From DASSOY01 sp035776675 (GTDB lineage: Bacteria; Bacillota; Bacilli; Bacillales; DASSOY01): DNA of 12,177 nucleotides. Where the stretch lies: NCBI GenBank assembly GCA_035776675.1, contig DASTWO010000094.1:1-12177 (forward strand), read 5' to 3'. The notes beneath the pieces were generated by a model. That model saw only the letters and a program-made list of their open reading frames with translations. It was not told the origin of the DNA and did no database searches. The position numbers were made by a program, and so were the translations under genes. Shown piece by piece: positions 7,162-12,177 of this stretch. Numbering within the stretch: position 1 is the stretch's first letter; the number at the start of each line of letters is the position of its first letter.

Positions 7162-7401
7162 ATGAATGTGAAAGAGGAAATTCAATCAAGATTTAAGTGT
7201 GACAAGTGCGGGCATACAAGTTGTGTTGCAAAGGATGTGGCGATGTCCGGTACCGGTCTAAGTAAGATGTTCGATATTCAGCATAACCATTATTTGTTCG
7301 TGTCATGTGAAGGTTGCGGTTATGTCGAGGTGTATAACCCGGACATTTTGGAAGGGAAACAAGGAAAACTCGGCTCGGTTCTCGATATCTTCTTTGGTTA
7401 A
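7162..7401 (+). CDS. Small zinc-ribbon protein (DUF2082 type)
   Basis: A 79-residue protein with one zinc ribbon: FKCDKCG (C13, C16) and SCEGCGY (C49, C52) give the four metal ligands. The segment between them, MSGTGLSKMFDIQHNHYLFV, and the following GYVEVY match the DUF2082 family, described as putative nucleic-acid-binding zinc-ribbon proteins. Its true role is unknown. Start chosen at ATG 7162, with AAAGGAG (7145-7151) 10 bases upstream; the frame is open back to 7096 but those residues lack a ribosome-binding site and overlap the neighbouring promoter. It is transcribed divergently from the EXLDI-like gene, sharing a gap of 122 bases, so the same palindrome could influence it. No convincing promoter of its own was found. 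A large dyad follows the stop. Confidence 0.85.
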   Translation: MNVKEEIQSRFKCDKCGHTSCVAKDVAMSGTGLSKMFDIQHNHYLFVSCEGCGYVEVYNPDILEGKQGKLGSVLDIFFG

Positions 7402-7460
7402 TCATCCAACAATAAACCATACAGGTTTTCGGAAGGGTTTATTGATGCTTTAAGATGATT
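7400..7460. repeat. Nested inverted repeats after the zinc-ribbon gene
   Basis: An inner stem, CAATAAACC (7410-7418) with GGTTTATTG (7436-7444), lies inside an outer stem, AATCATC (7400-7406) with GATGATT (7454-7460). The outer arm includes the stop codon of the zinc-ribbon gene. No T run follows, so it is not a standard terminator; it may be a weak terminator or an mRNA 3'-end structure. The loop is 17 bases. Confidence 0.5.
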
Positions 7461-7480
7461 TGTCGAGATGGTTCGTAACC

Positions 7481-7509
7481 AAAAAAAGCCGCTGAAACCA
7501 ATCAGCGGC
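7481..7509 (-). terminator. Terminator of the glnHPQ operon
   Basis: On the minus strand GCCGCTGA and TCAGCGGC (7502-7509 and 7488-7495) form a perfect 8-bp stem with a 6-base loop, followed by seven T (complement of 7481-7487). It lies 16 bases after the glnQ stop. Confidence 0.93.
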
Positions 7510-7524
7510 CGTGTTTCATTTTTT

Positions 7525-8247
7525 TTATAAAATTTTGCTTAAGAATGCCTGGGTTCTCGGGTTTTGCGGGTTGGTGAAGATTTCATCAGGCGTGTTTTCC
7601 TCCATAATGATTCCTTCATCCATGAAGATTACGCGATTTCCCACCTCACGGGCAAAGCCCATCTCGTGAGTGACAACAACCATTGTCATGCCCTCTTTGG
7701 CAAGATCCTTCATGGTTTCGAGCACTTCTCCGATCAATTCGGGATCGAGTGCTGATGTCGGCTCGTCGAACAACATGACCTTAGGGTTCATCGCAAGGGA
7801 ACGAGCAATTGCCACACGTTGCTTCTGGCCGCCGGACAGGCTCTCAGGGTAAACATCCGCCTTATCGGCCAATCCCACTTTTTTCAAAAGATCACGGGCC
7901 GTTTTATTGGCTTCTTCTTTACTAGCCTTTCTTACTTTCAATGGCCCGAGTGTGACGTTATCCAATACGGTCATGTGCGGGAAAAGGTTAAAATGTTGAA
8001 ACACCATCCCGACTTCGGAGCGAACCATGTTGATGTTCGTTTTCGGGTCGGTTAGATCATCGTCGCCGATGATCACTTTACCGGAGGTGATATCCTCGAG
8101 CATATTTAAGCAGCGCAGAAAGGTACTCTTTCCGGAGCCGGATGGCCCGACTACACAAACCACTTCCTGTTCCGCGACTTCCACATCAATGCCTTTCAAG
8201 ACTTCGAGGCTGCCAAAGGATTTATGCAAATCCTGAACTTTAATCAT
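7525..8247 (-). CDS. glnQ: Polar amino-acid ABC transporter ATPase, GlnQ-like
   Basis: The 240-residue nucleotide-binding subunit that drives uptake through the GlnP permease. All core motifs are intact: Walker A GPSGSGKST (34-42), Q-loop Q84 in MVFQHFNLFPH, signature LSGGQKQR (137-144), Walker B VMLFDEP with E162, D-loop SALD, and H194 in VVTHEMGFA. Length and sequence fit the GlnQ/HisP/ArtM group, which lacks a regulatory C-terminal domain. The start ATG at 8247 overlaps the permease stop (ATGA) and has AAAGGAG 9 bases upstream, some of it inside the permease coding end. It is the last gene of the operon and is followed by a strong terminator. Substrate cannot be read from the ATPase; glutamine is inferred from the operon. 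Confidence 0.93.
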   Translation of the reverse strand: MIKVQDLHKSFGSLEVLKGIDVEVAEQEVVCVVGPSGSGKSTFLRCLNMLEDITSGKVIIGDDDLTDPKTNINMVRSEVGMVFQHFNLFPHMTVLDNVTLGPLKVRKASKEEANKTARDLLKKVGLADKADVYPESLSGGQKQRVAIARSLAMNPKVMLFDEPTSALDPELIGEVLETMKDLAKEGMTMVVVTHEMGFAREVGNRVIFMDEGIIMEENTPDEIFTNPQNPRTQAFLSKIL

Positions 8248-8915
8248 ACGTCAAGTCTCCTTTCAACCCGTCGCAGGAGTAATGAGAACGGGATCGTGAT
8301 CACCAGGTAAGCGATAGCGATGGTGATATACGGTTGAGCGATAACAAATGTTGTCGTAATATACTGGCGCCCTTGATATACAATCTCGTGAAGGGCGATA
8401 ATCGAAAATAAAGAAGTGTCTTTCAAGCTAATGATAAATTGGTTGCCAAGGGGCGGAATCATCCGTTTGATTGCTTGTGGCCAAATGATATATCGCATTG
8501 TTTGCGTCTTTGTTAGGCCAATGGATCGCCCTGCTTCTGATTGTCCTTTTTCAATGGAATAAACGGCGCCGCGGACAATTTCCGCGATATAGGCACCCGC
8601 ATTGACTGTGATCGCCATAATACCGGCTGTCAACGCACTGAAATTCACATCAATCATTGCGGCAAGTCCGTAATAAATAAATAAGAGCTGTACCAAAATC
8701 GGGGTGCCGCGCATTACTTCAACGTAAACAGAAGAAATGCCGTAAATAAATTTGTTGTTCGAAAGGCGGCCCAGTCCGAATATTGAGCCCACAATAAATC
8801 CGAAAAAGAAGCCCGCGATGATGACTTCCAGCGTCACCCAAAATCCTTCAAGGACGATCGGGATAATATCCGTAAACGGGGCGAACCAGTTTTCCGCTAA
8901 AATCAATCCAATCAT
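8244..8915 (-). CDS. glnP: Polar amino-acid ABC transporter permease, GlnP-like
   Basis: A 223-residue integral membrane subunit of the HisM/GlnP family, expected to dimerise and form the translocation path. It has about five hydrophobic spans. The family signature VMRGTPILVQLLFIYYGL and the coupling (EAA) loop GQSEAGRSIGLTKTQTMRYI, followed by PQAIKRMIPPLGNQFI, are clear, as is the NAGAYIAEIVRGA segment shared with E. coli GlnP. ATG at 8915 is chosen because GAGGAA ends 5 bases upstream; a TTG one codon earlier (8918) is too close to it. It lies 99 bases after the binding-protein gene, a gap filled by a hairpin, and overlaps glnQ by four bases. Confidence 0.93.
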   Translation of the reverse strand: MIGLILAENWFAPFTDIIPIVLEGFWVTLEVIIAGFFFGFIVGSIFGLGRLSNNKFIYGISSVYVEVMRGTPILVQLLFIYYGLAAMIDVNFSALTAGIMAITVNAGAYIAEIVRGAVYSIEKGQSEAGRSIGLTKTQTMRYIIWPQAIKRMIPPLGNQFIISLKDTSLFSIIALHEIVYQGRQYITTTFVIAQPYITIAIAYLVITIPFSLLLRRVERRLDV

Positions 8916-8964
8916 CAAAATTCCTCGTTTCCATTAAAATTTATTACACTTGCCGAATCAAGTT

Positions 8965-8997
8965 AAAAAGCGTGACAAGACCGGCTTGCCACGCTTT
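8965..8997 (-). terminator. Intra-operon hairpin between glnH and glnP
   Basis: On the minus strand AAAGCGTGGCAAG (8997-8985) pairs with CTTGTCACGCTTT (8979-8967), 13 positions with one G-U pair and a 5-base loop, and the T's continue to 8965. It follows the glnH stop by 17 bases. A partial terminator or 3'-end stabiliser here would leave more binding-protein mRNA than permease mRNA, a common arrangement in ABC importer operons. Confidence 0.8.
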
Positions 8998-9014
8998 AAA
9001 AACAAACCTTTTTT

Positions 9015-9872
9015 TTATTTCGGTGGTGCTGTACCAAACCATTCTTTGTAAATATCCGCATAGGTTCCGTTTTCTTTTAAAGTGCTCAATGCTTTGTTAA
9101 CTTTATCAACCAGTTTGGAGTCTTCCTGGAAAGCGATTCCGTAGTTCTGCGCTTCCAATACATCTCCGACAGTCTTGATTTTTCCTTTTGCTTTCGTCTT
9201 AATAAAGTATTTCAAGTTCGGAACATCATATAGAGTAGCATCGACGCTTCCTCTCATAAGTTCCTGATAGGCTTGAGTGACTTTTGGAAAAGCCTTTGCT
9301 GTTGCCTTAGGTAAATTCTTCTTTATATAAGACTGGCTTGTTGATCCCTGGCGTGTTGAAATGGTTTTGCCGGCAAGATCGTCAATTCCTTGAATTTCTG
9401 TGTTGTCTGCCTGAACACCAACCATAAGACCTGATTGGTAATAAGGATCAGAGAAATCAATGGATTTATCTCTTTTCTCTGTAATGGAAATTCCTGCGAT
9501 TCCCATGTCCCAGCGTCCGGATTTCAAGCCCGGAATGATTCCAGGAAAGTTCATGACTTTGAACTTAATATCGATTCCGGCTTCTTTGGCAATAGCCGTC
9601 ATAAGATCAATGTCAAACCCTTTGATGTCACCGGATTCTTTGTCAACGAACTCAAACGGAACAAAGCTATTGTCTGTGGCGACAACATAAGTCTTTCCGC
9701 TTCCTTCTGTTGTTCCTTCATTGCTACCTTCGTCTGTGCTGTTCTCGCTGGTGCCTTCACCGCCGCTTCCGGCAGTTTCACCGTCGCCCGAGCCTCCGCT
9801 AGACCCGCATGCTGCTAAAGCGGCCACCAGAAATACCATTAGAAAGATGGATAAAAAACGTTTCTTGTTCAT
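9015..9872 (-). CDS. glnH: Amino-acid ABC transporter substrate-binding lipoprotein, GlnH-like
   Basis: A 285-residue extracytoplasmic receptor that hands substrate to GlnP. A basic N-terminus, hydrophobic stretch and lipobox LAAC (lipidated C22) mark a lipoprotein. Residues 23-59 are an unusually long Gly/Ser/Glu/Thr linker, then the type-II binding fold begins at KTYVVATDNSFVPFEF. The closest family I recognise is GlnH: GFDIDL, NFPGIIPGL, AGISITEKR, DFSDPYYQSGLMV, YFIKT, VGDVLEAQNYGIAF and NGTYADIYKEWFG all have counterparts in E. coli GlnH. Likely ligand residues are D67, S129, R134 and D216. Two positions differ from E. coli GlnH, R174 for Lys and Y215 for His, so a basic amino acid remains possible. 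The start ATG has AAAGGGG 6 bases upstream. It is the first gene of the operon; no convincing promoter was identified upstream. Confidence 0.9.
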   Translation of the reverse strand: MNKKRFLSIFLMVFLVAALAACGSSGGSGDGETAGSGGEGTSENSTDEGSNEGTTEGSGKTYVVATDNSFVPFEFVDKESGDIKGFDIDLMTAIAKEAGIDIKFKVMNFPGIIPGLKSGRWDMGIAGISITEKRDKSIDFSDPYYQSGLMVGVQADNTEIQGIDDLAGKTISTRQGSTSQSYIKKNLPKATAKAFPKVTQAYQELMRGSVDATLYDVPNLKYFIKTKAKGKIKTVGDVLEAQNYGIAFQEDSKLVDKVNKALSTLKENGTYADIYKEWFGTAPPK

Positions 9873-10290
9873 GATTTTCCCCTTTCATTTTGTTTGTACT
9901 CAATGCAACCCCCTGATTGGAAACTATCAATATGGATAGACGTCATTGAGACTTGTTCTATTATGACAAAAGTCCCGGTAGAAATGAAACACTGAATCAG
10001 AGAAAAATTCGGTCAAATTTCGGCAAGAATCCCTTTCAAGCTTTCTATCCGGTCCTTTTTCTTACAATAACGTGCGGAACGTATGGATAACGTTGAAAGT
10101 GGCCGATTTATTACCGAATGCATGAGATGTCATTCTATTATAGTTGAATTCCACATTAATGGCAATTCTAAATATTGTGTGATTTACCTTTTTGTTTTAT
10201 ATCTAATGATGAAAAAGAGTGTTCCTGACTGAGAACTTGTCATAAAACGTGGTCATAATGAATTTAATATGAATAGAAGGAGGGGTGTCT
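9873..10290. other. Divergent intergenic region between glnH and cstA
   Basis: About 420 AT-rich bases without a recognisable gene. Visible structure is limited: three AACGT copies (10069, 10078, 10089), of which the last two form the dyad AACGT N7 ACGTT (10078-10094); an imperfect inverted repeat GAATTCCA/TGGCAATTC near 10145-10168; and CTATC N6 GATAG (9924-9939). I looked for T-box, CodY and CcpA-type sites and found no convincing match. Several -10-like elements exist on both strands, for example CATAAT (minus, 9960-9965) and TATTAT (plus, 10136-10141), but none has a good -35 at the right distance. Confidence 0.5.
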
Positions 10291-10368
10291 ATGGAATGGA
10301 ATAGGCCGAAGGGCCTTAAAGCGTTTTCATTGACCCTTTTCACAAACTTTCTTACTATTGAAATATAA
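10291..10368 (+). CDS. Possible 25-residue upstream peptide of cstA
   Basis: A short ATG-to-TAA ORF beginning MEWNRPKGLKAFSL and ending TNFLTIEI; I do not recognise it. Its best support is a very strong ribosome-binding site, AAGGAGG (10277-10283), 7 bases before the ATG, as good as any in the window. It ends 22 bases before the cstA start, so it could be a leader or regulatory peptide for cstA. A small hairpin (AGGCC GAAG GGCCT, 10303-10316) lies inside it. Against it, a plausible cstA promoter (10330-10358) lies within the reading frame, which would be unusual if the frame were a conserved gene, and no promoter for the ORF itself is clear. Confidence 0.35.
   Translation: MEWNRPKGLKAFSLTLFTNFLTIEI
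10330..10358 (+). promoter_or_regulatory. Candidate cstA promoter
   Basis: TTGACC (10330-10335, 5 of 6) is followed after exactly 17 bases by TACTAT (10353-10358, 4 of 6). This predicts a start near 10365 and a leader of about 25 bases carrying the GAGGAGGG site. The perfect TATAAT at 10364-10369 is less likely to be used because its start would fall within the ribosome-binding site and its -35 is poor. Confidence 0.5.
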
Positions 10369-10390
10369 TTACTTGAGGAGGGATTTTTGG

Positions 10391-12133
10391 ATGAATGCTA
10401 TTTGGTTGGCGGTTTTCGGTCTTGTTGCTTTCTTCTTTGCCTATCGCTTCTATTCCCGTTTTATCGCTGAAAGAATCTACCGTCTTGATCCGGATTTTAC
10501 GACTCCAGCTCACGAATATAGGGATGGAGTGGATTACGTCCCGACGAACAAATGGGTGTTGTGGGGACATCACTTTACCTCTGTAGCGGGTGCAGCACCG
10601 ATCATCGGTCCTGCGATCGCCGTTTTTTGGGGCTGGCTTCCCGCGCTTCTATGGGTTGTTCTTGGCACGATATTTGGGGCAGGTGTCCATGATTTTGGGA
10701 CGCTTGTCTTATCGGCAAGAAACAAAGGTCATTCTATCGGTACCTTGGCGAACCGGCTCATTGGACAGCGTGCGAAACTTTTGTTTCTGTTTATCATATT
10801 AATTCTATTGTTAATGGTAAATGCCGTATTTGCATGGGCGATCGCGAATCTGTTTGTCACCTTTCCGGCCAGTGTTCTTTCGATTTTCATCCAGATTCCA
10901 TTGGCTGTCTGGATTGGTTATACGGTTTACAAAAAAACCGGCAATATGTTAATGCCTTCAATTGTCGCTTTGATTGTGATGTACGGAGTGGCCGTACTGT
11001 CCACTTATGTTGATCCGTTGCAAATTGATCTTGTCAGTTATTTCGGCGGCGCGGATAATCCGGTCGCACTAGGATTGGATGGCCATTCAATGGCTTTTCT
11101 GATCTGGATTGTGATCTTGATGATTTATGTTTATATTGCTTCAACCTTACCGGTATGGAAGTTGTTGCAGCCACGTGATTACATTAATTCTCACCAACTG
11201 GTCGTAGGCCTAGGCATTCTGTACTTGGGATTATTGTTCTCGCATCCTCAGGTTACAGCTCCGGCTACAAACCCTGGTGCCGATGTATCATGGTTTCCGC
11301 TGTTATTTATCACAATTGCCTGCGGGGCGATATCCGGATTTCACGGGCTCGTATCGTCAGGGACTTCCTCCAAACAGCTGGCCAAGGAAACAGATGCCCG
11401 GATGGTAGGCTATCTTGGGGCCATCGGGGAGGGCTCACTTGCACTCGTTTCCATCATTGCAGTAGTTACGCTGTTTCCGTCAACCTCTGCCTTCAAGGAG
11501 TCATACAGCAGTTTTTCGGCAGCAGGCGCCAGCGGTCTCGGCAACTTTGTTGAGGGGGCGGCCCAACTTGCTACAGGAATCGGTATTCCAGCAGCTGTTG
11601 CCGGAACAATTGTAGCGGTTATCGTTGTCAGTTTTGCAGCTACAACATTGGATACTTCGGTACGTTTGTTACGTTATATCATTTCGGAACTTGGCGATGA
11701 GTTCAAAGTCCATTCTTTGACTAAGACTCATGTGGCTACGACGATCGCCGTTGTAGCTACTGCAGCATTAACCTTGATTCCACAGGGCCCGAAAGGATTC
11801 GGTTCCGGCGGTTATCTGATTTGGCCGTTGTTTGGAACCAGTAACCAACTGTTGGCCGGGATCAGTCTGATGCTCATATCGATCTGGTTATATCGACAGG
11901 GCAGAAGTGTGATATACACACTCGTTCCTATGGTATTCTTGCTATTCATGACGGTATGGGCGATGGTTCAGCAAGTGTTCTTCGATTGGATTGGACTTGG
12001 TACAGGAGGAGATTTCAAACCATTGCTGTTTATCTTAGGTGTGATCATTCTTGTGTTCGCCCTATGGGTTATCGTGGAATCGATTATCGCTTTCACCGGA
12101 AGATCGAAGTATGATGATTTAAGAACAGATTAA
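10391..12133 (+). CDS. cstA: CstA-family (carbon starvation) transporter
   Basis: A 580-residue polytopic membrane protein of the CstA family, whose members take up peptides or pyruvate when carbon is short; the substrate here is not readable from sequence. The hallmark near the N-terminus, WGHHFTSVAGAAPIIGPAIA followed by GTIFGAGVHDFGTLVLSARNKG (about residues 59-112), is intact. Later conserved pieces are the GFHGLVSSGTSSKQL loop, SFAATTLDTSVRLLRYI and PLFGTSNQLLA. Hydrophobic stretches suggest about 15 or more spans, and the length fits the Gram-positive form (about 600). The start is ATG 10391, 8 bases after GAGGAGGG (10375-10382); the frame is open to a TTG at 10358 without a ribosome-binding site. 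It appears to be a single gene with its own promoter and terminator, divergent from glnHPQ. Confidence 0.93.
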   Translation: MNAIWLAVFGLVAFFFAYRFYSRFIAERIYRLDPDFTTPAHEYRDGVDYVPTNKWVLWGHHFTSVAGAAPIIGPAIAVFWGWLPALLWVVLGTIFGAGVHDFGTLVLSARNKGHSIGTLANRLIGQRAKLLFLFIILILLLMVNAVFAWAIANLFVTFPASVLSIFIQIPLAVWIGYTVYKKTGNMLMPSIVALIVMYGVAVLSTYVDPLQIDLVSYFGGADNPVALGLDGHSMAFLIWIVILMIYVYIASTLPVWKLLQPRDYINSHQLVVGLGILYLGLLFSHPQVTAPATNPGADVSWFPLLFITIACGAISGFHGLVSSGTSSKQLAKETDARMVGYLGAIGEGSLALVSIIAVVTLFPSTSAFKESYSSFSAAGASGLGNFVEGAAQLATGIGIPAAVAGTIVAVIVVSFAATTLDTSVRLLRYIISELGDEFKVHSLTKTHVATTIAVVATAALTLIPQGPKGFGSGGYLIWPLFGTSNQLLAGISLMLISIWLYRQGRSVIYTLVPMVFLLFMTVWAMVQQVFFDWIGLGTGGDFKPLLFILGVIILVFALWVIVESIIAFTGRSKYDDLRTD

Positions 12134-12140
12134 AAAGACA

Positions 12141-12175
12141 GGGAGTCGGTACAACATGATGCCGACTCTCTTTTT
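12141..12175 (+). terminator. Terminator of cstA
   Basis: GGGAGTCGG (12141-12149) pairs with CCGACTCTC (12162-12170), 9 positions with one G-U pair and a 12-base loop, followed by five T (12171-12175). It begins 8 bases after the cstA stop. Confidence 0.9.
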
Positions 12176-12177
12176 CA

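Noticed and set aside
9873..10290. T-box, CodY box or CcpA cre site controlling glnH or cstA
   Set aside because: AT-rich stretches partly resemble CodY and cre patterns, but every candidate has several mismatches or the wrong spacing, and no T-box core motif is present.
12155..12177. Start of another gene at ATG 12155 behind AGGGAG
   Set aside because: These bases form the loop and right arm of the cstA terminator; the purine run is its left arm.
1..12177. Mobile elements, CRISPR arrays, tRNA or rRNA genes
   Set aside because: No transposase-like protein, regularly spaced repeat array, or recognisable tRNA or rRNA segment was seen on either strand.

Overview
The window looks like ordinary core chromosome of a Bacillota member in the order Bacillales. 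The class A penicillin-binding protein gene pbpF lies directly upstream of hemE-hemH-hemY, the arrangement known from Bacillus subtilis. Shine-Dalgarno sites are strong (AAGGAG, GAGGAGG), and stem-plus-T-run terminators separate the units. I see no IS element, integrase, CRISPR array, tRNA or rRNA. The species cannot be fixed from the sequence alone.

Layout. (1) 3-267: the last 72 codons of an ABC-F ATPase, closed by a terminator. (2) 397-2660: pbpF, a bifunctional peptidoglycan glycosyltransferase/transpeptidase, closed by an inverted repeat. (3) 2661-3047: a gap of about 390 bases that is not empty. It holds a consensus -35 promoter, a possible 29-codon membrane peptide gene with no ribosome-binding site, and a strong hairpin right after its stop, then a candidate hemE promoter. 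(4) 3048-6449: hemE-hemH-hemY with overlapping stop/start codons and a terminator that can work in both directions. (5) 6452-7401: two divergent small genes. On the minus strand is an EXLDI-like protein with a ribbon-helix-helix-like N-terminus; on the plus strand is a 79-residue zinc-ribbon protein of the DUF2082 type. The minus-strand gene has a full consensus promoter whose spacer contains a 10-bp palindrome. (6) 7481-9872, minus strand: glnH-glnP-glnQ, an amino-acid ABC importer most like the glutamine system, with a hairpin between the binding protein and the permease. (7) 9873-10390: a long AT-rich divergent intergenic region with a 25-codon ORF behind a strong Shine-Dalgarno. (8) 10391-12175: a CstA-family transporter and its terminator.

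How the genes work together. HemE makes coproporphyrinogen III. HemY (CgoX) oxidises it to coproporphyrin III, and HemH (CpfC) inserts iron to give coproheme, which is the coproporphyrin-dependent heme route of Gram-positive bacteria. The final decarboxylase (ChdC/HemQ) is not in the window. GlnHPQ and CstA are both nutrient importers but are transcribed divergently, so they are separate units.

No clearly new multi-gene system is visible. The best leads are the EXLDI-like gene with its palindrome-bearing promoter, the micro-transcription unit between pbpF and hemE, and the 25-codon ORF that overlaps the likely cstA promoter.
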